64,000 bases of DNA. Origin: an uncultured Blautia sp. (GTDB lineage: Bacteria > Bacillota > Clostridia > Lachnospirales > Lachnospiraceae). The notes below the pieces were generated by a model. That model had not been told where the DNA came from. It worked only from the letters and a program-made list of their open reading frames with translations, and ran no database searches. The position numbers and the translations under genes are program-made. The stretch lies in the NCBI GenBank assembly GCA_900549015.1, contig URMH01000002.1, forward strand, positions 1 through 64,000, read 5' to 3'. Shown here piece after piece: positions 53,901-62,192 of the stretch (within the stretch, counting starts at the first letter, position 1; the number at the start of each line of letters is the position of its first letter).

Positions 53901-54142
53901 CGAATGTTCTTGATTTAATTACAAATGGCAAGGTAGACTTAATCGTAAACTCTCCTATTGGAAAAGACAGCATCCACGATGACAGCTACCTTCGTAAAGC
54001 AGCGATCAAAGCCAAAGTACCTTACATGACTACTATCGCAGCAGCAAAGGCAACTGCAAAAGGCATTCGCTATATAAATAAACACGGAGCAGAAGAACTG
54101 AAATCTCTTCAGGAGCTTCACAGCGAAATTCACGATAAATAA
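50918..54142 (+). CDS. carB: Carbamoyl-phosphate synthase large subunit
   Basis: This full-length 1074-residue enzyme makes carbamoyl phosphate for arginine and pyrimidine synthesis from ammonia (supplied by CarA), bicarbonate and 2 ATP. Two ATP-grasp halves are present: IIGSGPIIIGQACEFDYSG at the N-terminus and ILGGGPNRIGQGIEFDYCC near 550. An MGS-like allosteric domain follows from about 935 (FKILATGTTYDLISQAG). carA is not beside it, unlike the usual carAB pair, and must be elsewhere. Confidence 0.98.
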   Translation: MPKRTDIHKVLIIGSGPIIIGQACEFDYSGTQACKALRKLGYEIVLVNSNPATIMTDPETADVTYIEPLNVERLEQIIAKERPDALLPNLGGQSGLNLCSELNKAGILEKYNVEVIGVQVDAIERGEDRVEFKKAMDELGIEMARSEVAYSVEEALKIADELGYPVVLRPAYTMGGAGGGLVYNREELKTVCARGLQASLVGQVLVEESILGWEELELEIVRDADNNMITVCFIENIDPLGVHTGDSFCSAPMLTISEECQKRLQEQAYKIVESVQVIGGTNVQFAHDPVTDRIIVIEINPRTSRSSALASKATGFPIALVSAMLAAGLTLKDIPCGKYGTLDKYVPDGDYVVIKFARWAFEKFKGVEDKLGTQMRAVGEVMSIGKTYKEAFQKAIRSLETGRYGLGHARNFDSMTKEELLHILATPSSERHFVMYEALRKGATIEELHELTKIKPYFIEQMKELVDEENALLASKGTLPSDELLTAAKKDGFSDKYLSQILEIPEEDIRNRRASIGVEEVWEGVHVSATENRAYYYSTYNGEDKNPVSEEKPKIMILGGGPNRIGQGIEFDYCCVHASLALKKLGFETIIVNCNPETVSTDYDTSDKLYFEPLTLEDVLSIYRKEKPLGVIAQFGGQTPLNLAAELEKNGVKILGTSPSVIDLAEDRDLFREMMEKLEIPMPESGMATTVEEAIEIASKIGYPVMVRPSYVLGGRGMEVVYDDESMTNYMKAAVGVTPDRPILIDRFLNHAMECEADAISDGTHAFVPAVMEHIELAGVHSGDSACIIPSAHISEENVATIKEYTRRIAEEMHVKGLMNMQYAIENGKVYVLEANPRASRTVPLVSKVCNIRMVPLATDIITSEITGRPSPVAALKEQEIPYFGVKEAVFPFNMFQEVDPILGPEMRSTGEVLGLAPSYGEAFYKAQEATQAKLPLEGTVLISVNRKDKEEVVEVAKIFHEDGFKILATGTTYDLISQAGIPAEKVKKLYEGRPNVLDLITNGKVDLIVNSPIGKDSIHDDSYLRKAAIKAKVPYMTTIAAAKATAKGIRYINKHGAEELKSLQELHSEIHDK

Positions 54143-54160
54143 TAGAAATATTCTATAGCA

Positions 54161-54215
54161 AAAACCCGGAATACTCTTTAAGACCGTCTGGTCTTTGGAA
54201 TATTCCGGGTTTTTC
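54161..54215. terminator. Bidirectional terminator carB / ABC exporter
   Basis: A 12-bp stem AAACCCGGAATA/TATTCCGGGTTT with an inner TAAGACC/GGTCTT stem is flanked by A4 and T5. Confidence 0.85.
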
Positions 54216-54243
54216 TTTTACAGAGAACAACTCTGTTTATGAA

Positions 54244-56061
54244 TTAAAATAATACTGATTCTTCCTCAAACTGCTTGTAATAAAGAGTTTGGTAATATCC
54301 TTCCTCTGCAAGCAGTTCCTTATGTGTTCCTCTTTCAATAATCTTCCCGTCCTTTACTACAAGAATCAAATCTGCATTCTTTATTGTAGAAAGTCTGTGT
54401 GCAATTACAAAGGAGGTATGACCTTTTAAAAGTGTCTCCGTTGCATTTTGTATCAACTGTTCCGTCACCGTATCAATGGAGGAGGTCGCCTCATCAAGCA
54501 CGAAAATAGACGGGTCTGCAAGGATTGCTCTGGCAAAAGAAATCAGCTGTTTCTCTCCTGTGGAAAGTCTTCCGCCGCTTTCTCCCACATCACTGTCGTA
54601 TCCCTTTTCCATCTTTTTTACAACCTCATCTGCGGACACACGTTCTGCCGCTTTCCTGATCTCCTCCTCTGTTGCGTCCAGTCTTCCGTAACGGATATTT
54701 TCTCTTACCGTACCGGAAAACAAATGCGGATTTTGAAGAACATATCCAATCTGGCTGTGAAGCCATAGCTGTGAGCGTTCCCTGTAATCTGTTCCGTCTA
54801 TTAAAATCCTTCCCTTTGTAGGCTCAAAAAATCTTCCAACCAGGTTTACAAGGGTTGATTTTCCAGCCCCCGTTTCCCCTACAATCGCTACATTTGTACC
54901 TGCCGGAATGTGAAGATTGAAATGCTCCAAAACGTATTCCTTTCCATCTGGATACCGGAAAGAAACATCTTCGAATGTAATATCTCCCTTGATTTTTTCC
55001 CAGTTTTCTTTCTTTGGATGAAAGTTATCACCATACTTTTCTGTCACAGATTCCCCGTCTGTTACATCTGGTTTCTGAGACAGCAAATCTGTAATTCTCT
55101 CAATGTTTGCCTGACAGGAAATCAAATCAGCAAGCAATCTTGCAAGCTGCTGGATCGGCTCAAAAATAACAACTGCATAAGAGATAAATACAGAAAGAAC
55201 ACCTAGCTGCATCACGTCATTTTCTACCATATATCCGCCTTTTGAAAGCACAAATGCAGATGCAACAGAACTACAGAAAAGAATCAGTGGAATATAGATT
55301 GCATTGAGCTTCGCAGCCCTGCTTCCCGCATGATTCATGCTTCCCGTAATCTTGAAAAATTCTTTCTCATTATTTTTTTCAATCACCATGCTTTTTGAAG
55401 TTTTTACACCTGTAATTCCTTCGTTATAAGCATTTGTAATCTGTGAGTTGATTTTTCTTACTTTCCGGTTCCACCTGAGAATTTTATTCTGAAAAAACAC
55501 AGTAAGCACTGCAATGCACGGTACTGTTAAAAGAAGGAAGAAAGCAAGTTTCGCATTAAGGAAAAACATGATTACAAATACACCTGCCACATAAATGAAT
55601 GCCCAGAACATATCTACAAGTCCCCATGCGATCATGCTGGCAATTTTCAAAGTATCACTCATCACTCTGGCGTGAATATACCCCACCGGCGTTGTATTAT
55701 AATAGGAAAAAGAAAGCGTCTGAAGATGCTCAAACTGCGCCCACTTCAAATCTTTTCCCACATTCATTTCGATTACGGTTGCCGCATGTACGGAAATGTA
55801 TACGCTGAGCGCCTGAAGAACGATCATTCCCACATACACCAGAGTAAACACACCGATTCCGTCTTTTGTGTCAGGCACAATAAAGTTATCGATCGCGTAA
55901 CTCTGGAAAAGAGGAACAAGAATATCCACTCCTGCAAGCAGAATGTTCAGTCCCAGTGTGATCAAAAAGTATTTTTTATACGGTTTGAAAAAGGGAAGCA
56001 TCTTCGCCCATGTTCGAAACTGAAACGGCTTATTATACTCCTGCTCTTCATAAGCTGCCAT
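54244..56061 (-). CDS. ABC exporter half-transporter (catalytic-site partner)
   Basis: This 605-residue type IV exporter has six helices (about 30-320) and a nucleotide-binding domain with GETGAGKST, Walker B VLDEATSSID (normal catalytic Glu) and an atypical signature LSTGEKQ. It pairs with the upstream half (overlap 14 bases), whose Walker B lacks Glu. Together they form one proper and one degenerate ATP site, as in BmrCD/TM287-288-type heterodimers. Probably drug or lipid export; substrate unknown. Confidence 0.92.
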   Translation of the reverse strand: MAAYEEQEYNKPFQFRTWAKMLPFFKPYKKYFLITLGLNILLAGVDILVPLFQSYAIDNFIVPDTKDGIGVFTLVYVGMIVLQALSVYISVHAATVIEMNVGKDLKWAQFEHLQTLSFSYYNTTPVGYIHARVMSDTLKIASMIAWGLVDMFWAFIYVAGVFVIMFFLNAKLAFFLLLTVPCIAVLTVFFQNKILRWNRKVRKINSQITNAYNEGITGVKTSKSMVIEKNNEKEFFKITGSMNHAGSRAAKLNAIYIPLILFCSSVASAFVLSKGGYMVENDVMQLGVLSVFISYAVVIFEPIQQLARLLADLISCQANIERITDLLSQKPDVTDGESVTEKYGDNFHPKKENWEKIKGDITFEDVSFRYPDGKEYVLEHFNLHIPAGTNVAIVGETGAGKSTLVNLVGRFFEPTKGRILIDGTDYRERSQLWLHSQIGYVLQNPHLFSGTVRENIRYGRLDATEEEIRKAAERVSADEVVKKMEKGYDSDVGESGGRLSTGEKQLISFARAILADPSIFVLDEATSSIDTVTEQLIQNATETLLKGHTSFVIAHRLSTIKNADLILVVKDGKIIERGTHKELLAEEGYYQTLYYKQFEEESVLF

Positions 56062-57826
56062 GTTTTTCTCTCACCTCGTTTCTGTCGTCGTGACTCATCT
56101 GAATCTCGTATATTTTTCTGTAAATCCCGTTTTTCGCGATCAGTTCGCTGTGTGTTCCCATCTCTTCCGCTCTTCCCTGTTTCAGCACCATAATCTCATC
56201 TGCTGCCATCAGTGTTGTAATTCTGTGGGAAATCAGAATTACGGTAGAGCCTTTCATATGTACAGAAAGCGCTTTTCGTATAAGGGAATCTGTCTCTGCA
56301 TCCACCGCAGATAAGGAATCGTCAAAAATAAGCACAGGAGCTTTCTGAAGGAGCATTCTCGCTATTGCAACCCTCTGTCTCTGACCGCCGGAAAGGGTAA
56401 CGCCTCTCTCTCCTACAAGCGTATCATACCCATCTGGAAAGCTCATAATTGCATCGTCTACACATGCAATTTTCGCTGCATTTCTTATCTCCTCAAAAGT
56501 AGCGTCAGGATTGGAAGCAGCAATATTTTCTCTTATAGTTCTTGAATAAAGAAACGGCTCCTGCAGCACCATTGCCACATTCCTTCGAAGAATTTCAAGA
56601 GGAATTTCACGAATATCCTGCCCTCCAAGTGAAATGCTTCCCTCTCCTTCCTTCAGCTCGTAAAACCGCGCCAGAAGCTGCGTAACTGTGGATTTTCCGC
56701 TTCCTGTTCCGCCTAAAATACCGAATATCTTTCCCTGGGGAATATGGAAACTCACGTCTGATAAAACCTTCTGTCCCTCCTCATAAGCAAAACTTACATT
56801 TGAAAATGAAATATCAAAATCGGAAAGCGGAGCTTCTTCTTTCCTGCCGTATGCTTCCTCCTCTGCCTTTATAATATAATCCACACGTTCAAAGGAAACC
56901 CCTGCCTTGCTCATATCGGAAAGAATACGTCCAAGACCTCGCACCGGCCACACGAGCGCTGTATTATACGATGCAAAAGCAATAAATTCTCCTACAGAAA
57001 TATATCCGTTCACTGCCTCCAGCGCCCCCACAACAATTACAGTAATAACCTGAAGTCCTGTGATCAGATCGCCTATTCCCCAGTAAAGCCCTGATAATGT
57101 TCCAAGACGTATCCAAAGCTTTGCGAAGGCATCATTCTTTTTCCGGAAACGCTCCATCTCATACTGTTCTCTTCCAAACGCCCGGACAACGCGCACTCCC
57201 GTTGCATTTTCCTGAACTACAGTAGACAATTCCCCCTCCGCCTCGTCCGCGTCTGTAAATCTTCTGGCAATCAGTCGATAAAATATTGCAGAATACGCTA
57301 CAATAACCGGAACAAATAGAAGTACAATACCGGATAATTTTCTGTTCATAGACCACATCATGGCAAAGGAAACACCAATTAAAAACACGGTACGAAACAC
57401 TTCCAAAAGCTGGGTAACGACAAAGTTTCTAATGACCTCTACATCAGAAGTACACCTCTGGATAATATCTCCCGTCTGGTTTTTGTCGTGCCAGGCAGAG
57501 GGCAGTCTCTGCACATGGGCGTACAGGGCATTTCGCATATTTTCTGCGAAATTTTCGCCTGCTCTCGCTGTGAAAAAGCGGCTGAAAAACATGGCTGCTC
57601 CCGACAGCATCGCAACTCCCACAAGAACGCCCGCTATCACCCAAAGATGCTCTGCCAGATACGGATACTTATCTCCTTCCAGAACAGAATCAATAGTAAA
57701 ACGGAATATCTGCGGCGTAAGAGAATTAAAAACAGTCGTAATAAAAGAAGCGATGACAGCCACTATAAAGTATCTCTTCGCGCCTTTAAAAAAACGGAGA
57801 GTAAGCTGTATTTTTCTGTTTTTCAT
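56048..57826 (-). CDS. ABC exporter half-transporter (degenerate Walker B)
   Basis: This 592-residue protein has six helices then a nucleotide-binding domain: GGTGSGKST, a canonical LSGGQRQ signature, but Walker B LIFDDSLSAVD with Asp in place of the catalytic Glu. This marks the non-hydrolysing side of a heterodimeric exporter. AGGAAGGAG precedes the ATG; part of that site lies in a perfect 18-base palindrome (57843-57860). Confidence 0.92.
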   Translation of the reverse strand: MKNRKIQLTLRFFKGAKRYFIVAVIASFITTVFNSLTPQIFRFTIDSVLEGDKYPYLAEHLWVIAGVLVGVAMLSGAAMFFSRFFTARAGENFAENMRNALYAHVQRLPSAWHDKNQTGDIIQRCTSDVEVIRNFVVTQLLEVFRTVFLIGVSFAMMWSMNRKLSGIVLLFVPVIVAYSAIFYRLIARRFTDADEAEGELSTVVQENATGVRVVRAFGREQYEMERFRKKNDAFAKLWIRLGTLSGLYWGIGDLITGLQVITVIVVGALEAVNGYISVGEFIAFASYNTALVWPVRGLGRILSDMSKAGVSFERVDYIIKAEEEAYGRKEEAPLSDFDISFSNVSFAYEEGQKVLSDVSFHIPQGKIFGILGGTGSGKSTVTQLLARFYELKEGEGSISLGGQDIREIPLEILRRNVAMVLQEPFLYSRTIRENIAASNPDATFEEIRNAAKIACVDDAIMSFPDGYDTLVGERGVTLSGGQRQRVAIARMLLQKAPVLIFDDSLSAVDAETDSLIRKALSVHMKGSTVILISHRITTLMAADEIMVLKQGRAEEMGTHSELIAKNGIYRKIYEIQMSHDDRNEVREKHGSL

Positions 57827-57842
57827 TCTTCTGAAAACTCCT

Positions 57843-57885
57843 TCCTGTAATATTACAGGAGCCCCTGTCCAAGGACAGCGGCTCC
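57843..57885. promoter_or_regulatory. Palindrome and hairpin upstream of ABC exporter
   Basis: A perfect 18-base palindrome TCCTGTAATATTACAGGA (57843-57860) overlaps the ribosome-site region, directly next to a second strong stem (GGAGCC.CTGTCC with GGACAG.GGCTCC, 57858-57885). The two share bases and cannot both form. No T-run follows, so this is not a simple terminator. Confidence 0.5.
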
Positions 57886-57920
57886 CGGTCTTTCTGTATT
57901 TAATTGTACCACAGGATTTT

Positions 57921-58811
57921 TCACATTACAATCTTCTCTGCCTTATTCATTGCATATTTATAAACTGCATATAAGACAACTCCTATTCCCAGCAGCATAA
58001 CTGCAAAAATAGAAAGGCTTTTTGTTTCTAACCCGCTAATCCTTCCATCATTCATAAAGTTCATGACAAAAGCAAAGACAAATCCAAGAACACAGCCAAT
58101 AATTCCCGGATACTGTACAATACGGGCAATTTGTTTTTTTAAGACTTTTCTCTTATAAGCCTCGTCAGCCCCAAGCTTTGTAAGGCTTTCAAAAAGCCCC
58201 TTATTATCTGTTGCAATCGAAATACTTCTCACATATGCCATGACGCTGACTGCAGCCAGAGATATGATAAATATATAAAGGCTTAACATTACATATACAC
58301 TGATAAGCTGCATTCTGTCCTGCGAAGTAATGATATTAAACTGAGGCGCATATTTCCAATCATCAAGGAGCATATTATTATCCATCGTCATGTTGATCCT
58401 GTCTCCGTAACCATACTCCTCTCCTGTCTCATCTGCTATTTTCTGCGCCCATATATCCCAGTAACCCATGTGATTGGAAAGGTCGGTAGCCCGTTCCACA
58501 TACTGTGCGAGCAGATCCTTTGCAAAATCATAGGACTCTTCTACATTGGCAGCATTAAAAGAAATGACGTTTTCTTTATATATATCCTGCACGCCTTCTG
58601 TCATGATCTGATACTCCTCGTCGCACACAACGTACGCAAACGGAGCGCTGAAGGGTGCCAGCACATCGCTTTCCACGCTTTCTCCATAAGTAAGAGAATA
58701 TGCTTTTCCTGTATCCGGATTCATTACCTCTTTAAGACCGTCCTCATAATCGAAAAATCCTGCATAGTTTTCATTTCCCATAATGAGTACCTCCGCTATA
58801 AAACAAGCGGC
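57921..58811 (-). pseudogene. FtsX-type ABC permease, N-terminus removed at IS3 junction
   Basis: 297 in-frame codons remain of an MacB/BceB-like permease. An extracellular region (GFFDYEDGLKEV...) is followed by three C-terminal helices (YVMLSLYIFIISLAAVSVMAY, GIIGCVLGFVFAFVMNF, LSIFAVMLLGIGVVLYAVYKY) and the SLTKLGADEAYKRKVLKKQ loop. The frame runs straight into the IS3 end at 58812 and the first part is gone. An ATG (MGNENYAG) with GGAGG could restart translation by chance. Confidence 0.8.
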
Positions 58812-58890
58812 TGTACTGTTGTGGTCAAGCATTTTTGTAACACTTGTGGCTAAAAAAATATCATAAATCAATTATGCTGCATTCCGTGTT

Positions 58891-59754
58891 TCAAAAGGGG
58901 GTGCGATAACCATTGAAACTATGGGGACGCACATGATTGTAGGCAACATATGCGAATTCCTCGACAGTCTGATAAAGCGCTTCTTCCGTAGTGAATTCAT
59001 ACAAGTTTATGCACTCATTTTTCAATGTGTTGAAATAGCGCTCCATCGGTGCGTTGTCATATGGGTAATCTGCCTTGCTCATGCTTTGCGTCACATTTAC
59101 GGATTCACAGAATTCGACAAATGCTTTCGACGTATACTGTGTTCCCCGGTCAGAATGCAGGATTACCCCTTCTTTGATAGATGGCTGTGATTCTAACGCC
59201 TTTTTCAGCGTGCGGACAGCAAGGTCACTGGTGATATTCCGGTCTGTGATACTCGCGATCACGCTGCGGTCATAAAGATACAGAATCGTGCAGTTATACC
59301 GCACCTCATGGTTCTTTAAAAACAGATATGTAAAATCCGTACACCATTTTTGATTCGGTTTTTCTGCAGTGAAATCCTGATGAAGCCTGTTATCAAACAC
59401 TTTATGTGGTTTGGCATGTCTGCAAACCGGCTTTTTAGGACGTACAATGGAAAATAATTTCATCTCTGCATTCATGTATTTATGAATGGTTGCTGGGCTG
59501 TAACGATATCCTTGGCGTGCCAGATAAACCGTCATGCTTCGGTATCCATCCACACCTCTGTGCTCATGGTAAATCTCCCGGATTTTTGCCTGTACCTCTG
59601 ATTTTTGGGTATCATAATCTGCCTTCCGGTGTTTCCGGTAGTTATAATAAGCATTTGGGCAGATGTCAAGCCGCCTGAACAGCCAGCGCAAGCCAAAATA
59701 ATCATGGTATTTTTCAATAAACCGATAAGCCTCTAATCGATTTCTTTTGCAAAG
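58891..59754 (-). CDS. IS3 OrfB transposase (made by -1 frameshift as OrfAB)
   Basis: This is an rve integrase-type DDE protein: Asp in WCTDFTYL, Asp in ILHSDRGTQY, Glu in DNAPMERYFNTLK. The frame opens upstream of the first ATG (59691) as RLEAYRFIEKYHDYFGLRW, so it is entered by frameshift from OrfA. It ends GYRTPF with TGA; in relatives the protein goes on FETR.., and here one extra T in a T-run cuts the last residues. Probably still active, since the DDE core is complete. Confidence 0.88.
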   Translation of the reverse strand, partial: LCKRNRLEAYRFIEKYHDYFGLRWLFRRLDICPNAYYNYRKHRKADYDTQKSEVQAKIREIYHEHRGVDGYRSMTVYLARQGYRYSPATIHKYMNAEMKLFSIVRPKKPVCRHAKPHKVFDNRLHQDFTAEKPNQKWCTDFTYLFLKNHEVRYNCTILYLYDRSVIASITDRNITSDLAVRTLKKALESQPSIKEGVILHSDRGTQYTSKAFVEFCESVNVTQSMSKADYPYDNAPMERYFNTLKNECINLYEFTTEEALYQTVEEFAYVAYNHVRPHSFNGYRTPF

Positions 59755-60029
59755 AATGCCGCCGCTTTTTTTAAGAAAAGATTCTCCTTTCGTGATTCTT
59801 CAAGTTCTTTCCGAAGACGGAGATTCTCTTTCATCAACTCAGCTTCATTTGGGGATTCTGGGTTTAAAATGGCTTTTGTCTGGCATTCTTCGCTAAATTC
59901 AGCACACCATTTAGAGATACTGGCTTTTGATACACCATACTCAGCGGTGATGCTTTTGTAAGTACGTCCTTCTTCCAGATGGAGACGGACAATTTTCTTT
60001 TTAAATTCAGGTGTGTAAGTTTGTGGCAT
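59733..60029 (-). CDS. IS3 OrfA
   Basis: This 98-residue protein has an HTH (YKSITAEYGVSKASISKWCAEF) followed by a leucine-zipper-like helix (LMKENLRLRKELEESRKENLFLKK). The A7 run at 59766-59772 reads A-AAA-AAA in frame, a standard -1 slip site, and joins OrfA (LKK) to OrfB (SGGILCKRNRLEAYRF). Confidence 0.92.
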   Translation of the reverse strand: MPQTYTPEFKKKIVRLHLEEGRTYKSITAEYGVSKASISKWCAEFSEECQTKAILNPESPNEAELMKENLRLRKELEESRKENLFLKKAAAFFAKEID

Positions 60030-60104
60030 AATAGTTCCTCTTTTCTTTCTGAGATGATTATATCTTATTAGCCACTACTGTTACAACTTTATTATAGCAC
60101 TACA

Positions 60105-60355
60105 CCTGCGCCAGCCCAAGTCCTGCACAATGTCCACCCTGTCTGTCAGGAGATTGAGCCGGATAGCATCCCGCAGGAGTGGATCGCAGCAGAACACAAT
60201 CCGGCAGTTGTCGATGGTGTTGGCTGTTTTTCCCTTTTCGGTAACAGAAAGGCTCTCCGCACCTCATCAACGCTCTGTTCCGGCGCTATGGCTTCGGCTG
60301 CGCTCATCACAGCCTGCTGGGTGGCTGGCGGTAAACTCTGATATTCGCTGTTCAA
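60105..60355 (-). pseudogene. Start of a VapE-like protein, frameshifted and cut by IS3
   Basis: TTG at 60355 opens a frame (NSEYQSLPPATQQAVMSAAEAI...VDEVRRAF) lying in the end of the CHC2 gene. Near 60247 the family-like sequence moves to another frame (SVTEKGKTANTIDN, DPLLRDAIRLN, VDIVQDLGWRR), and the IS3 end removes the rest. The second part resembles virulence-associated protein E of mobile elements. Based on memory of the family only. Confidence 0.55.
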
Positions 60356-60911
60356 TTTTCCTCACCTCTTTTCCATACTCAGCAACTACAAAAGCTCGTT
60401 CTTCTATACTATCAGACAGAAGAAGATCCAGCAGATATTCGATATATGGCTGCCTGTGCAGAGCCTCCACAAACAAAGGATTCCAGTCTTCCTCCGGCTG
60501 TTTGGGCGCATATTCTTCTTTCCATCGTTCCAGCAAATGCAGGTAGTCGCACAGCACCCAAAAGCATTTCTGCTCTGCCTGCCGGTATCGCATTTCCTCG
60601 CTGATTTTTCTTTTGATCACTCTCTTTTGTGGTGGATCGTGGCCTTTGCGGTCAAAGCTGATTGAGAAGTCCTCTGCCAGCTTTAAGGCAGCTTCTTTAC
60701 TGCTTAGTCCAAAAAGACGGGAAGTGAAATCAATCACATCTCCATCTGCCTGACAGGCAAAACAATGGAACCGTCTGTCAACCTTCATGCTGGGATGCCT
60801 GTCATCGTGAAACGGGCAACAAGCCATCCCGTTGCGTCCTACTGAAATTCCATAAGCCAAAGCAGCCTGCCTTGTGGTAACAGACTGTTTTACTGCTTCA
60901 AATACATTCAA
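60267..60911 (-). CDS. CHC2 zinc-finger primase-like protein of a mobile element
   Basis: This 214-residue protein has a DnaG-type CHC2 zinc finger (CCPFHDDRHPSMKV ... FHCFACQADGDVIDF) followed by a helical region; the catalytic TOPRIM part of primase is absent. Such proteins lie in replication/mobilization modules of Clostridiales elements. I chose TTG 60911 because GGAGGTG is about 6 bases before it. Confidence 0.82.
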   Translation of the reverse strand: MNVFEAVKQSVTTRQAALAYGISVGRNGMACCPFHDDRHPSMKVDRRFHCFACQADGDVIDFTSRLFGLSSKEAALKLAEDFSISFDRKGHDPPQKRVIKRKISEEMRYRQAEQKCFWVLCDYLHLLERWKEEYAPKQPEEDWNPLFVEALHRQPYIEYLLDLLLSDSIEERAFVVAEYGKEVRKIEQRISEFTASHPAGCDERSRSHSAGTER

Positions 60912-60970
60912 TTTTCGCACCTCCAATCCAAAATAAAAGGCACCCAATTTCTTTCAAAATCAGATGCCTG

Positions 60971-62192
60971 TCAAAGTTCCATATTCTGTTTTTTCTGTTT
61001 CTCCTGTGCCTGCTTTTCACTATCTTTTTTCCGTTGATCCTCCATTCCTCGACGAAGCGCTTCCACAATGGAAGGCTTTGTCTGTTTTTTGATTTCTTCT
61101 GTGACAGCCTTCTTCTTATCCGCATGAAGCAGCGTAGCCTTCATTTTTTCCAGTGTAGACTGCATTGCTTTTCGGATTCTGCGTACCACACCATCCAGCC
61201 TTGCCACCGCATAGTCCCGTTCCTTTGTCGGCGCTTTTCGCTCTGGGGATTGCAACCATGCTTTGGTGTCCTCGATCATATCAATATCTTCCTGATGGGT
61301 CATGGTTTTTACCTCGTCTGTTACCAATTCCACCGCCTTGTCATAAGCAACGCTGGACACCTCATCAATCAGGCTGTCCACATCCTCAATTTTCAGAGTC
61401 AGTTCTTCCAGCTTCTGCTCCTGCGCCGCAAGTTGCTCCTTCTGCTTCATCAGGATATAATCCTGCTTTTCCAAATACGCCCGCCCGCCATAGGATGGCT
61501 CCTGCTCCAGATGCACCGCTGATGTCAAAAAGCATCGTGCGGCATACTGCATCAAAAGTCTGTTTACGATTATTGTGTTTGCCCTTGGGCTTACTCGGAT
61601 CAGGCAATTCAACCCCCAGTTCCTCCAGCGCCTTTTCCTGCTGGGGACACAGCTCCCCATACCGGTTTTTACAGTCAAACACATGGCGTTCATGAATATG
61701 GGGTGTACCCTCATCCAAATGCAACGCCCAGTCCAGAATGTGGATATGGGAACCAAAGCGTCGTTCAAACTCCTCATAAAATTCGCTGACGACAAGAGCT
61801 AAAGTTTCCAGTGGTACCGATTCTTCCATGGTGCCAATCTGGTAGATGCTTTCCTCTGGGCAGGTCTTGCTATTTTTCAAAAGATTTTCCACTGTGCGGT
61901 TGCGCTCGATGTGTCGAGTTTTCTCGTTCCGGGCGTTCTGAGCATCGACATAGTCAGCATAATGCTTATAGTAGTACATCCTCTCAATTTCCTCAAAGCT
62001 GAAATCCGGTTGCTCTGGGTTTTCCCGAAAGTCGTGGGTTGTAAAGCCCCGGTAACAGTCCCAGTACATATTTTTTCTGGCACGCTCAGAATCAATATGT
62101 TCGCTATTCTCCAAGTCAAACCGACGGTCATTGTGCCGGGGATTATAGGTGCCATGCTTGCCAGAGTGTCCATTGTGCCGTGTCAGTTTCAA
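60971..62192 (-). pseudogene. Mob-type relaxase with a frameshift
   Basis: The first frame (62192 to about 61540) has MKLTRHNGHSGKHGTYNPRHNDR and the metal-site region WALHLDEGTPHIHERHVFD, of plasmid-recombination/MobV-like relaxases. At about 61520-61535 the homologous sequence moves to another frame (HLEQEPSYGGRAYLEKQDYIL), which continues as a coiled-coil tail to 60971. Joined, they make one protein of about 400 residues. The shift sits after MLFDIS and is one base. It may be a real mutation or a sequencing error. Confidence 0.78.

Larger units (their letters stand above)
58812..60104 (-). mobile_element. IS3-family insertion sequence
   Basis: This 1293-base element has imperfect terminal repeats starting TGTACTG (58812) and TGTAGTG (60104, reverse), and inner similarity around TGTAACA and GTGGCTAA. 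It encodes OrfA and OrfB. The bases outside do not form a direct repeat (GGC on the left, CCT on the right), and the flanks come from unrelated regions. Confidence 0.88.

Noticed and set aside
57843..57860. Palindrome as a Fur/Zur/PerR box
   Set aside because: TGTAAT-ATTACA does not match those consensus boxes and no metal genes are near.
58826..60085. Shorter IS3 limits beginning at TGTAACA
   Set aside because: Similarity between the two ends extends further out to TGTACTG/TGTAGTG, and the shorter limits also give no target repeat.
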